Shown here one piece after another: positions 35,226-46,325 of a DNA stretch of 64,000 bases; within the stretch, counting starts at the first letter, position 1, and each line of letters starts with the position of its first letter. This DNA is from Casuarina equisetifolia (Eukaryota > Streptophyta > Magnoliopsida > Fagales > Casuarinaceae): NCBI GenBank assembly GCA_028551475.1, contig CM052358.1, positions 26,376,853 through 26,440,852 of the forward strand, given 5' to 3'. The translations under genes and the position numbers were made by a program. A model generated the notes under the pieces. It was given only the letters and a program-made list of their open reading frames with translations. It was not told the DNA's origin and searched no databases.

Positions 35226-38200
35226 TCAATTGAAGAACAAAGACCCATGCGCTCAATATGCTTTTGCAATACAGAAGGACTTAATCCTTTAGTAAGTGGG
35301 TTAGCTACCATGGCATTTGTTCCAATGTGCTCCACTGCAACTTCACCATTCTTTACCCTCTCTTTAATTGTCAAAAATTTGATTTCTATGTGCTTGGCCC
35401 CTTTGATATTTCTATTGTCGTTAATGAATGACACAGCAGCAGAATTATCACAATATAATTGAATGGGCCTCTCAATAAAATCAAAGGCAGTCAACAACTT
35501 TATAAGGTTTTTCAACCAAATGGCTTGAACAGCTGCACCATAACAGGCCACAAACTCTGCATGCATGGTGGAAGATGTAATCAACGTATGTTTAACATTT
35601 TTCCATGACACTGCTCCACCTGCCATAATGAAGACATAAGCTGATGTGGATTTTAAATCATCCTTATCGCCTGTAAAATCTGCATCTGAATACCCAACAA
35701 GCTCCAATTCATCTACATGTCTATAAGTTAACATATAATTCTTTGTTCCTTTCAAGTATCTCATAACCTTCTTGACAGCAACCCAATGATCATGACCAGG
35801 GTTAGATTGAAATCTGCCAAGAACTCCAGTGGCAAAAGCAATATCAGGTCTTGTGCAAACCTGTGCATACATGAAGCTACCTACTGCATTGGCATTCTCT
35901 TCATAGTTTCCTTATCAGCTTCACTTTGAGGGCATTGTAATTTATTCAGCTTGTCACTTCTAAGTATTGGCGCACTTCTAGGTTTACAGTCTTACATGTT
36001 AAACCTTGCTAATACCCGATCAATATATGCCCTCTGAGAAAGACCTAACAGTCGACGTGAACGATCTCTATGGATCTCAATCCCGAGAACAAAAGAAGCT
36101 TCACCAAGGTCTTTCATATCAAACTGAGAAGACAATAATGTCTTAGTTTCTCTAAGTAACCTCATATCCTTACATGCCAACAATATGTCATCAACATAAA
36201 GAATTAACAAAATTGGGGTACTCCCACTGAACTTGGTATATATGCAACGATCCATTAAGTTCTCAACAAAGCTACACGAAGTGATAAAGCTATCAAATTT
36301 CAAGTACCATTGTCTCGAGGCTTGCTTAAGGCCATAAATAGATTTCTTTAGCTTACAAACAAACTTATTGGCATTATCTTTCACAAAACCCTCAGGTTGT
36401 TCCATATATACTTCTTTATCTAAGACTCCATTTAAAAAGGCAGTCTTAACATCCATCTAGTGCAGTTCCATATCAAAATGAGCCACTAGTGCCATAACAA
36501 TCCTAAATGAGTCCTTAGAGGATACTGGCGAAAAAGTCTCATCATAATCAACTCCATCTTTTTGTATGAATCCCTTAGCAACCAATCTAGCCTTGAATCT
36601 ATCTATCTTTCCAGTGGAATCTTTCTTTGTTTTAAACACCCATTTGCAACCAACAGGCTTGCATCCTTCAGGTCGCTCAACTAAATCCCAAACTTCATTA
36701 TGCTTCATGGACTGCATTTCATCTTTCATAGCATTCAACCAAAATTCTGATTGTGGACTTGAAATAGCCTCGGAGTAAGTCACTGGATCTTGTACAATCC
36801 CAATGTCATAATCATGTTCACCAAGATATACCTCATAATCAGGGTGGATAGCTGATCTCCTCTCTCTAGTAGATCTCTGAACTGGCGGAGTAATAGTATT
36901 TTGATCTTGAGCTTGCATTTCCACAACTAGAACTTCATTAGTATCATGTTCTTGCACATCTGAATGTACTAGAACTGGTTCAACAGGTTGCATGCTCAAT
37001 GAAGTAAAAGGATCAGCTTCAACACCCACATAGGTAATGCCTCCGCTCTTTGAGATCTATGAACATTCAGCTTTTTCTGCAACATCAAGCTCTAAGAACT
37101 TAGCTGTTTGCGAATCCACAATTCTAGGACCTCCACCAGGGTTATAGAATCGATAGTCTTTGGAGTGCTCTGGGTAGGACACAAAATAACATCTAATGGT
37201 TCATGGATCTAACTTTCCCAGAGTCAGATTATACAATTTCACCTCTGCTGGGCACCCCCAAACTTTAATATGGTTTAAACTAGGTTTGCGTTCCTTAAAC
37301 AACTCAAACGGAGTCAATTGAACTACTTTAGTAGGAACGCGATTAAAAATATACATAGAAGTCTTTAAGGCTTCTCCCCATAGAAACTAGGGTAGATTAC
37401 TCCCACTCATCATGCTTCTAACCATATCCATCAAAGTTCTATTTCGCCTCTCAGCGATACCATTCTGTTCTAGGCTTCCTAGCATAGTGAATTGAGCTAT
37501 TATGCTAGAATCTTGTAAATACTGAGCAAATGGTCCCTTATGTTGTCCTGTGTCACCATGTCTCTCATAGTATTCTCCACCTCGATCAGATTTCACAATC
37601 TTTATACTCTTTCCCAACTGTTTCTCAACTTCAACCTTAAATTCCTTAAATTTCTCAAGGGATTCTGACTTCTCTTTGATCAAATACACATATCCATAAC
37701 GTGAGAAATCATCTATAAAGGTAATAAAATAAACATCACCTTGTAGTGTTGGTCTATATGGACCACTTATATCAGTGTGTATCACACCCAACAAATCAGA
37801 ACAGTGAACCGCAACCTTCTTCTTTGTCTTAGTCAACTTACCTCTACAACAATTCACACAAGTTTTCAAATCCTCATTAAGAGTGGGCAAAATTTCTACT
37901 TTTATCAACCTTTGTATTCTCTCTTTTGAAATGTGGCAAAGTCTCTTATGCCATAATGTATATGATTGCTCTTTAGATATCACCCTCTTAGGGACATTAC
38001 GTTCATCATTCATTGTAACATAGATCTCATGTGGGGATAAACAAAGCTTATATAAACCATTATTCAAAGTGCAACAACCAACAAGGTTCGAATCAAAACA
38101 TACATTAACAACAGAGTTCTTAACTTCAAAAGAATACCCTAATTTGTCCAACAAAAAAACTGAAACTAGATTTCGTCTAAAGGACGGTACATAAAAGGAG

Positions 38201-38406
38201 TTATATAAAGTCATCCTAAAACCAGTCTCTAAAAGTAAGGTGACATCTCCAACGAACTCCACATCAACCTTCATATTGTTCCCCACAAAGAGATACTTCT
38301 CATCCTGACTTGGGCTCCTCCGGTTTACGAATCCCTGAATGGTAAATGTTACATGGTTAGTGGCACCTGTATTTAACCACCAAGAATTAGAGGGTGTTTC
38401 TACCAT
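35213..38406 (-). pseudogene. Copia pol (protease-integrase-RT-RNase H), broken
   Basis: Read on the minus strand. Protease remnant: WWLNTGATNHV, with Asn where the catalytic Asp belongs. GAG-pre-integrase: LWHKRLCHISKERI. Integrase core: HTDISGPY, SDRGGEY and EQNGIAERRNR, giving the D-D-E triad. Reverse transcriptase: KWVFKTKKD, MDVKTAFLNG and the active site LYVDDILLA. RNase H: GYSDADFTGDKDD, LYCDNSAAV and KHIEIKF, with a stop at 35213-35215. Breaks: in-frame stops at about 37387 (TAG), two more between 37030 and 37230, at 36457 (TAG before MDVKTAF) and at 35992 (TAA after ARFNM), and a frameshift near 35880-35895 before MYAQVCTRPD. Apart from that shift, one frame runs from gag through RT. 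The copy cannot make an intact polyprotein. Confidence 0.95.
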
Positions 38407-38442
38407 ATGAGACTCACAAACATAAGCTAAAGAGCAATTACC

Positions 38443-39290
38443 TCAATCTGGGCGCTTTCCCTTGCTCTTCCTAAGCCTAGGACAATCAGGTTTCTTATGC
38501 CCTTTTACCCTGCAATAAAAACATATGATCTCATTTGGCTTGACCCCAGCAACCATTTGAGACCTCCTTGTCCCAGCAACATTACCTTGAGGGGCTACTT
38601 CACGGAAAGCTGACCGAGCCCTTCTAGGGTCTCTATTACGTTGAGGTTTGAATTTCCTGTTTCTACTAGAACTAGCTCCCTGAGTATACAAGGCAACTCG
38701 ACTTTTATTAGCTCTTAACTGCTTCTCTTCAACCATCACTTGAGCTAACAGCTCATTGGTTGTCCACTGCTCATGCCGCATATGATAAGTTGTCTTAAGA
38801 ACAGTAAAGTCAGCAGGGAGGCTATTCAAAACCTTATGAATAATGATTGCATCAGAAAGGGGAACATCTGCCTTCTTGAGTTTGGCTTTATAGTCAATCA
38901 CCTTCATGATATAATTCCTTACAGGCATAGACCCATCATACTTAAGATCAAACAACTCCTGCAGAAGGTCTCCAACTAGAACATTAATAGGCGGTGTATA
39001 CTGTTTCTCCATTACCTCAAGAAATTCCTTAGCAGTGCCATCGGTGGGTAAATCCGCTTGAAGGTGGTCCTCAATTGTTCTTTGCATTGTCAATATACAA
39101 AACTCATTCTTTCTAACCCAGGTAGCACACTTATTCCTATACTCTTCTGTGCTAGTCTCAGTAAGGTCCTTTGGTTTTTCAGTAGTGAGGACTGAATGTA
39201 TATCAGAAATTCGCAAAGCGAAGCGGAGATCAGCCAATCATTTCTTGAAGTTTGATCCAATCAAGATTTCTATGGTTACTGTGCAGTTGT
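38443..39290 (-). pseudogene. Copia gag, with premature stop
   Basis: The gag frame begins upstream of 39237 (EILIGSNFKK, then TGA at about 39238-39240 where related gags have Trp) and continues as LADLRFALRISDIHS. Downstream are a gag capsid-type region (DLLQELFDLKYDGSMPV) and one zinc knuckle, CFYCRVKGHKKPDC (CX2CX4HX4C), near 38480-38525. A TGA at about 38440-38442 separates it from pol in the same frame. The basic stretch before the knuckle (RNRKFKPQRNRDPRRAR) fits RNA binding. Confidence 0.9.
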
Positions 39291-39375
39291 TGACTGTGAA
39301 AGTTGCTGTAATTCATAATACATAATAGGAGCACACAGTGAGTAGATAAGAAGAGAGTTTCACAAGCATTATCAT

Positions 39376-39765
39376 ATAAACACCTGCGGGCAGTCGACAT
39401 GACATACCATCCAGAAACTCTCTACACAATAGCTATCATAAGGAAGAACCAATCATCACGATCCACCACCTGTGGGTGTATGGACTGTAAAGACTGACCC
39501 AAATCCAAGCATGCTAGTTGTGCAACATCCAATTCCTAACACATAATCACCTCCTGTGGGAGAATGAAATGTACTAGGATTGGACTCATCCACAGTACAG
39601 GAACAAAGTCTTATAACTCAATCAAATTACGCCACTGTGGTGGTCGCAATCCAATTGAATCATATGACTCCCGCGTACTTGGAGAAATCCCTCAAATGCA
39701 CAAAACACAAACCCACAACCTAACCAAGGTGTGCCACTGTGGTGGTCACAACTCAATCAAGCTAC
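39376..39765 (+). repeat. Degenerate ~80-97 bp repeats with small hairpins in copia leader
   Basis: A short G/C hairpin motif recurs at roughly regular spacing: CACCTGCGGGCAG (about 39382), CCACCTGTGGGTG (about 39468), CACCTCCTGTGGGAG (about 39550), GCCACTGTGGTGG (about 39632) and GCCACTGTGGTGG (about 39729). Each can fold on itself. The sequence between motifs is only loosely conserved. It lies in the untranslated leader just upstream of gag. Confidence 0.55.
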
Positions 39766-40079
39766 GAGCTCGGTTTGTGCTGCGGGATACAACACAAACT
39801 ACTCACAATCCAAATGTGCAACTTTAATTTTTTTTTTTTAAAGCATGGACACTTATCTCTAAATTGCATTTAATTAACACTTTAAGTGTTATGTAATTTG
39901 TATGCTAGACTAAAATGGCCTAATATAATATTTAAACAAACAAATAACATTCAGAAAGTCATAAATAATTTTTCAAACAGTTAATCATCACATGTTAGCA
40001 TACAAATAGAGGCAATTATTTAAAATAAATTACATCAAAATATTCAAATTAAAATTATAAAAATTTTTGCTTAAAAAGG

Positions 40080-40560
40080 GGTCTTCGACGCGCCTTAACG
40101 CGCCTCCATGCGCTGCCGGAAGCGGCTGTCGGCCAGTACGGCCGGTTCGGCCAAGTCAACTCGGCTGGTTCAGGCCGACTCGGCCGATTCCGGCCGATCT
40201 GACGACGAACCGGCCATCAGATCGGCCGATTCTCCAGCTGATCGAAGTGTCGTCAGAATCTTCGGCACATGGCTGACTTCTGACGCCACATACGGCGGTG
40301 CTTCAGTGCACACCAGCGGCCAGATCTGGATGAAGCCAGATCCGGCCGAAATCGGGAAGCCCGATTTGGCCGGTTCAGGGTCTGTCCGGCCAGTTCTTCG
40401 GTCGGTCAAGACGCCGTTGATATCGTCGTCGAACGATCTATCTCCGGTCACCTATTCAGAGGCAAACGGAGGCTGCTAGCGGCCTGACCTAGTTTCGGGT
40501 CGGGTCGGGTCACGTGCTACCCGGTCGAAAAGCTACCGTTTCTGGTGGTTCTTGGCATCG
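40080..40560 (-). other. GC-rich CGGCC-repeated segment in copia leader
   Basis: An abrupt GC-rich island in otherwise AT-rich DNA, with many short CGGCC, GGCCGA and TCGGCC repeats (for example CGGCCGATTCCGGCCGATC). It lies in the 5' untranslated part of the element, close to the PBS. Long open frames on both strands here are explained by the lack of AT-rich stops and show no family motif. Confidence 0.7.
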
Positions 40561-40758
40561 ACGGAATCAGCACGCCGTGCTAGTTCTAAATCTAACCTCG
40601 TCCGGTCCAAATGACCACTGATTTAGCTCAGATCTGAGTTTGAAATTTTAGACTATAAAAAATACAAAAACCCATTTTTAGATCGGTACCAAAATGTGAT
40701 TTTGTTTCGATTTGGCTTGATTTGGCTCGATTTAGCTCACCAGATCAATGCTATAACA

Positions 40759-40770
40759 ACTCCAATACCA
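40759..40770 (-). promoter_or_regulatory. Primer binding site of the copia element (tRNA-Met type)
   Basis: On the minus strand TGGTATTGGAGT follows the 5' LTR after two bases. It matches the plant initiator tRNA-Met 3' end complement (TGGTATCAGAGC) at 9 of 12 positions. Confidence 0.75.
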
Positions 40771-40772
40771 AT

Positions 40773-41494
40773 TGTTAGAAAATTTCGCCTCAAATGAGAC
40801 TCTTTTACAGGATCTAAGCATTGATCATGGAGAAATAATAGGTTTAATATGCATAACATAAATAGATAAGAAGACATACCACATTTTTCCATTTGCGCCG
40901 CCATTTTAGACTAAGTCTTCCACTTTATTCTCTCAAAATACTGACTTGATGAGATAGCCAAAAGTTGCTGCGTGAAAAGGTTAGGGAGAAGGCGATAACA
41001 ATGATTGCGTAAAAGCCCATTTTATTTACCCGTGTGAATAAGCAGTTATTTTGGTGTGTGTGAGTTGTGGGTTATTAGTGAGTTGTGTGCTTAGTGTTTT
41101 ACGGGAGAGAGGGGCATGATGGATGAGGTGGCGAAACTGCCCTAAGGGGCAGTTTATCACGACTAAACGTAATAAACAAATTCCATTGTTATCTCTAAAA
41201 TTCTCCCTTTAGCAACATTAAATATATATTAAATATATATATAAACGGAGAGCTAGAGGGGGGACTTAGCCAATTAATAAAATGTCCATACAAATAGTCT
41301 TACTCATCAAAGTCTATAAGATGGACAACGGCCCACACCAGCAAGTACCATATATGCAAAAGGGGAATATATGTACAATGTGTGTACAATTAAATGGACC
41401 AATAAAATCACATTGCATCGCCACAGTAGGGAATGATTATTTATGCATCATTGATATAAGCCCACATTACATGGACTCATACAATGAGCCAACA
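40773..41494 (-). repeat. 5' LTR of the copia element (722 bp)
   Basis: Begins TGTTGGCTCATTG and ends CTAACA on the minus strand. It pairs with 33674-34413 over its full length. On the plus strand its sequence runs from TGTTAGAAAATTTCGCC to GAGCCAACA. Confidence 0.95.
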
Positions 41495-41734
41495 AGCACT
41501 ACTAAACCCGATCCTGACTCACCTTGCTACATCCACTAGAAATAGTGCAATGGCATCATTCATAGGATGTAGAGCCAACGGAGACATAAGTTTGGATGTA
41601 AAGTCATTGCACGTATTTTCATAGGATCCATTTCATTAGAAGGGGTATTGTCTATATAATCCCAATGAAGAACAGTTCATTGGTAGTTTGATGTTTTCTT
41701 TCATAAGGATACGTCTAATGAAAAAGAAGTGCAT

Positions 41735-41925
41735 TACTTAGGCCGGGAGTTCAGTAAGTCTTGGCCAGAACACACTTACTAACTCTCTTACACAACCTTC
41801 TTAAAAGAAGCTTTTTTCGTTCTTTTTTTTTTTTTTTTATAAAAGAAGAGGCTTGGTAGTGCAAATATTTCTAGTCGTAGCTTTATTTGTTCTTACAAAG
41901 CGTATTGGGATGTGGGTCGAATCAC
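41735..41925 (+). repeat. Diverged dispersed repeat, copy 1 (partner at 44455)
   Basis: Shares with 44455-44640 a series of blocks: GTGC(A/G)TT(A/G)CTTA(G/A)GCC, a TTCAGT(G)AAGTCT block, ACACAC, TTTTAAAAGAA-like, GCTTT(T/A)TTTGTTCTT and ATGTGGGTCGAA. A long poly-T (about 41822-41839) interrupts this copy. The source element is unknown. Confidence 0.5.
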
Positions 41926-41940
41926 ATATACATACACAAA

Positions 41941-43487
41941 AGAGACTGATTTTTTCTATTGTTAAAGATAATACATACACCAAAGCACACGCCTAATTCA
42001 TAGAAAAAAGTTGATTGATTGAATGAATTCAAACCCAGCAGAAAGAACAATCCCATAACTTCTTCCCGCTAGTTTCCTAGAAAACAAACAGAATCCAATT
42101 GTCCAAGCTAATTTCAAAAGAACAAAGATTAAAATCCATTACTGGCTTTGAACTTCAATCCTGGGTTCCAATTCCTGACTAGAAAGCCTCACGTATTCAA
42201 CCTGATTGTTCGAACGAGAAAGAACAATAGACCCATTTGCTCTTATCCGATGAAACTTCAAAAATCCGCGAAGAACTGGAAATTCTTGGAGATGGGTTCT
42301 GCATAAAATGCCTGGAGACGCTATATTCTTCTTGTTTCTCTAGGATATTCTTGAAGATGTGTTCTGCATAAAATGCTTGGAGATGCCATGTTCTTCTTGT
42401 TTGTCTGGGTTATTTGCACTAAACCAAAAGCCAAAAATTAGGAAGATCAAGTTAAAAACTATCAAAAGAAAAGATAACAAAAAATGATATAGGTGAGGTT
42501 GTTTAATGTTGGTTAGGTTATTAAATTAGATTTTAGTTGTTAAAGTTATTTTATGTTAGGTTAAGTTATTAGAGAAGATTTTACTTTTAATATACAACTT
42601 GTTAACTTCAGAAAAGTTCAATTACTTAAATGTCGGCTAAGTAATATGTAAAGATTACCTAACTGTAGAATTAATATATTAGTGTTTCTATACTTAAAAA
42701 GGCATTCTTTATTAAAAATGTTCACTTTTAAAGGCATTTTATCCATTCAAGGTGTTCTCCCTTGAAGGTATTGTATCTCAATACATTCTCTTTCAAAAGT
42801 GTTTTATTCCTTCAAGGCATTCACCCTTAAGGGCTTTTTTCTCTTTTTTTAAAGAAATTTTCTCAATCTTAAGAAATCAAAGCTATTTCTTTTGTTTTTT
42901 AATAAATTCAAGCACTCACTCACATTTTTAGACGTTAAACTTAAAACTTGAAATCAAGAAATTATAGGTTATACATGCTTTTAATTGAACTAAGTACTTA
43001 TCAACACAAGCCACTTTTATCAATTCCCTGTTCGCATACTTAGGCCTTTTACAATAAAAACATCTTAAGTGATTTAACTTTTGGACCAATTTAAATCATC
43101 ACATTCAACCTCAAAGGTTATATCATATTAGTAATGTTTGCATCAGACACTCTAAGAATAGAGAACTGGAAGAACTTGGTTTTGAATAAGGCAGTGTAGA
43201 AGAATTATTACTTGCCATGGCCTTGATCAGAGATACAGAGAATCCTCATAATGGCTCGGCAATCTAAAGTTAAAGGATAGAGACCAATTTGTCTCATGTT
43301 CGATATTGGTCGACATAGTCGACGTAAAGTTGTCCTATGTGGCATGTGCCATGGTTCCTATTTTGTCCACATTTGTAGAGTTTTGGCCTGGTTCTTGATT
43401 ATTTTTTTTTTTTCCTGCTTGGCATCCGTCCCCGTAGCCAAAATCCATGCCTCTTACGTGGAATGGTCCACATTTACTCCAATATAC
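41941..43487 (-). pseudogene. Duplicate of hydrolase promoter, exon 1 and intron start
   Basis: A diverged copy of about 32710-33440, which carries the 5' flank, exon 1 and the start of intron 1 of the alpha/beta hydrolase. Reading on the minus strand, the 5' flank lies at about 43219-43487 and the ATG at 43218. The protein start (MASNNSSTLPYSK) parallels MASSISSILPHSK. After about 70 bp the copy is interrupted by roughly 0.8 kb of unrelated AT-rich DNA (about 42340-43150), and the exon then resumes at about 42338 and runs into intron sequence to about 41941. The edge at 42290-42400 contains a ~60 bp local duplication (TTCTGCATAAAATGC twice). Later exons are absent, so it is a pseudogene fragment. 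Confidence 0.85.
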
Positions 43488-44454
43488 ATTCCAAAAGATG
43501 TCAATTGTCAGATAGTTTAAAATTTTAATAATAAAAATTAGTTTTTGGGCTAAAAATTAGACCCGTGAAGTAAAGGTCCAGCCCGTTAAGCCTGCCACAC
43601 GTGAATCTTTTTCTAGAACCTTCTTCTTCTACAATTCCGTCCCATCATCCCTTTCATCAACGGGGACTTGTATAGGAGGGAAAATTCTCGCTCAATTTTT
43701 ATTTTTTTATTTTTTAATCTACTTGTATAATGGTCTATTTCGTTTCTCACATTGTTGGTTGTCCTTGATTTTGCTTCAAATTTTCTTGTGTATATGGAAG
43801 AAAATTAACGATCCCATTAACTAATTTAGTCTAATATTTTCAAATTTTCCCTCTTCCCCTTGACTCATAGTTAAAACTAATTATGACATCTATTTCAATC
43901 ATTGCGGAGTTATATCTCTCTTATGCAAATCATTGCATATTCATACAACAACTTTACTCAAAACATATTAATCATTGCACTGAATCATTGCATCTAGATC
44001 ATTACATGTTTAAGGTTTTCTAAGTAAATCTAATGATATAGTAACTATCAACATAATGATCATATAGTGGAACTATTTACAATAATACATTAGATTATAT
44101 ATAATCTTCTCAAATCATTAAACATGTTGATTATACAAGTTTTTAAAATTGTATGTAAAATGAAAATTTCATATTAAAAGCATGACCTTTTATAATAAAA
44201 TTTTAATGTATAAAACATTTCTTTTAACTCTTAAATTATCTTTTGTGTTAACCTTTCACCTGCAATATAGTATTAGAATCAAAATTAAATTTATTTTATT
44301 TCATGTAACTTTAAATCTAATAATACTCAATGTATACAAAACATGCACAAGTAAAAATAAACATGTAAAGAGAATATTATATCAAAATATCAATGATATG
44401 AAATAATCATTGTTTTCAAAATTAGAAACCTTCAACTTTTTATAATTTTTTTAA

Positions 44455-44640
44455 GTAGGCCTTTCATGAAAACACAAGTGCGTTGCTTAAGCCAGAAATT
44501 CAGTGAAGTCTCCACCGAACACACCTATCTGAGTCTGACAGAACCGTTTTAAAAGAATTTTGGCAGTGCTCAAAACAACTGGTCGGAGCTTTTGTTTGTT
44601 CTTGCAGAGCATAGTAGCATGTGGGTCGAAACGTGTATCG
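44455..44640 (+). repeat. Diverged dispersed repeat, copy 2 (partner at 41735)
   Basis: Same orientation as 41735-41925 and lacking its poly-T insertion. Shared blocks include CTTAAGCC, ATTCAGTGAAGTCT and GCATGTGGGTCGAAAC. Confidence 0.5.
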
Positions 44641-44718
44641 GTTTTTATTGTTGTGTGGACTAGATACGAATGGTAGTTAGATTCTGGAAGCTATTATGAT
44701 TGCAACTTTGACTTTTGG

Positions 44719-44732
44719 GTCACCGCGGTGAC
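44719..44732. other. 14 bp perfect palindrome GTCACCGCGGTGAC
   Basis: A perfect inverted repeat without spacer in an AT-rich region with no gene assigned. No function can be inferred. Confidence 0.9.
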
Positions 44733-46298
44733 GGTACTTTGGTATTGCCAAATGTGCCGGTGCTGATTCCCAGTTTTGTAGGCAGGAGATACGAAGCATG
44801 TCCCCCTCGGCACAAGTCTCACTATTTTCCTAGTATTAAATATGTATGTGGAAGAAAATAGATTAATATATAAAAGATGGTGGCAAGGGATAAGCATTAT
44901 TTTTTAAAATATCACTGCATCCAAGGGTGGGAAGCTATTATGAATTTAGATACAAATTAATGTGTTGCATCGAATTTGCTTACAATCAGAAAAATTGTGG
45001 ATGAAGAGTATAGAAAATAAATTAAACAAAGAAAAGGCTTAAGAAATTATAATTTACATTAAAAACACTCTTTGATATCCAAAGAGAAATTGTTAAGTTA
45101 ATAAGTCTAAATATTCAATTCAAAAGTTAAAGAAACTCATTATTTGATAAATAAAATTCTTCATATAATTCATTTCCCATAATTCAACACCCCAACCACC
45201 ATCATACTCAAATTATTAAACCATCATGATATTACACAATTCAATATATCACTCACCATGATGATTAAATTATTAGACTATCATGAAGCAATATTATATG
45301 GATAATGTATGAGCTCAAATTATTGAAGCTCATAGAAACACAAAGTCAAAAGGCTCTAATTTGCTCAATTATGAATATGAAATGGTAACTAAGGCAGAAG
45401 GAGATTGTAGGGCTTCCAATCTAGAATCAACAAACTATTGTACTCTTAAAATTGAGTGCAGAAGACCGACTCAAGCACATAAAGAAACTCTAAGAATCTA
45501 GAAAGGTTGGGTTAGGTCATGTTAAAGCTTTTAATCCAATCCAAACTAAAATAGCAAACCAAGATAAAAGACAACCCAAGAAGTTCAAACCATATTTAAC
45601 AAAAAATTATAAAGGACTTAATTTATAAATGGTACAATGATTGATTGGAATCATCAAGGCTCAATCCATAAGTAATGAAGGTCACACTTAAAATTGAGCG
45701 GCAATATTATATTTCAAAAGGTTAAATTTTTTCCTTTAAAATTAGCCATGCAAAAAAGAGAGGATATATGTGTAAGGTATGAAATGAAAATTAGGTATAA
45801 GGTTAAAATTATAATTTTTCAATTAAAACTTCTCTCAACTTGCCTATAAATATAAGATTTTATGAAGATGAAAGTCTCACATGAAAGAGATACAATCCTT
45901 AATTAACATAAAAAATATTCTTATAACTTATGAATTAATTTTAAGCTAGACTTTGACTTTTTTACTTTTTTTATATGACATTAGAGTGCACATTAATCCG
46001 TTTTAATTTTTATTCAATTTTGAATCCTTGCAATATATTTAGTGCAACAAAAAATTATTTTTATCATATTCAAACTTGAGCCCATGTTATACTTAGTGTA
46101 CAAGAAAATGTTGGCAATGAAAGTCTTATATCAAAAAGTTATGAATTTTAGATAATGTTTACATATAATAATAATAATAAACTCCATCAAACTCAATAAT
46201 TAGCTTTTAACTTAGATTTTAGGCTTTTGAAACTCTCATGTGTGTTGTGTCACTTATAATAATAAAAGAGAGTTGCTAGATATATATAAATAAATAAC

Positions 46299-46325
46299 AT
46301 AAAATAAAATAAAATAAAATAAAAC
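46299..46325 (+). repeat. (AAAAT)n microsatellite
   Basis: About five near-perfect AAAAT units in a longer A/T-rich stretch. A similar run occurs at about 12126-12150. Confidence 0.9.

Larger units (their letters stand above)
33674..41494 (-). mobile_element. Ty1/copia LTR retrotransposon, inactivated
   Basis: A complete copia-type structure reading on the minus strand: 5' LTR 40773-41494, tRNA-Met-type PBS, a ~1.5 kb leader, gag, then protease, integrase, reverse transcriptase and RNase H in copia order, PPT, and 3' LTR 33674-34413. The LTRs start TG and end CA, and the flanking pentamers AGCAT (33669-33673) and AGCAC (41495-41499) form a one-mismatch target site duplication. The LTRs are very similar apart from scattered substitutions and an 18 bp tandem duplication in the 3' LTR, so insertion was not ancient. 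The coding region has several stops and a frameshift, so the copy is not autonomous. The lineage within copia was not assigned; the pol resembles Tnt1-like entries. Confidence 0.95.

Noticed and set aside
39376..39765. CRISPR-like array
   Set aside because: Repeats are short, imperfect hairpins in a plant retrotransposon leader with drifting spacing; no cas genes and a eukaryotic context.
40067..40479. 123-residue plus-strand and 93-residue minus-strand frames in the GC-rich island
   Set aside because: Long frames are expected by chance where AT-rich stops are rare; composition is repeat-driven and there are no motifs.
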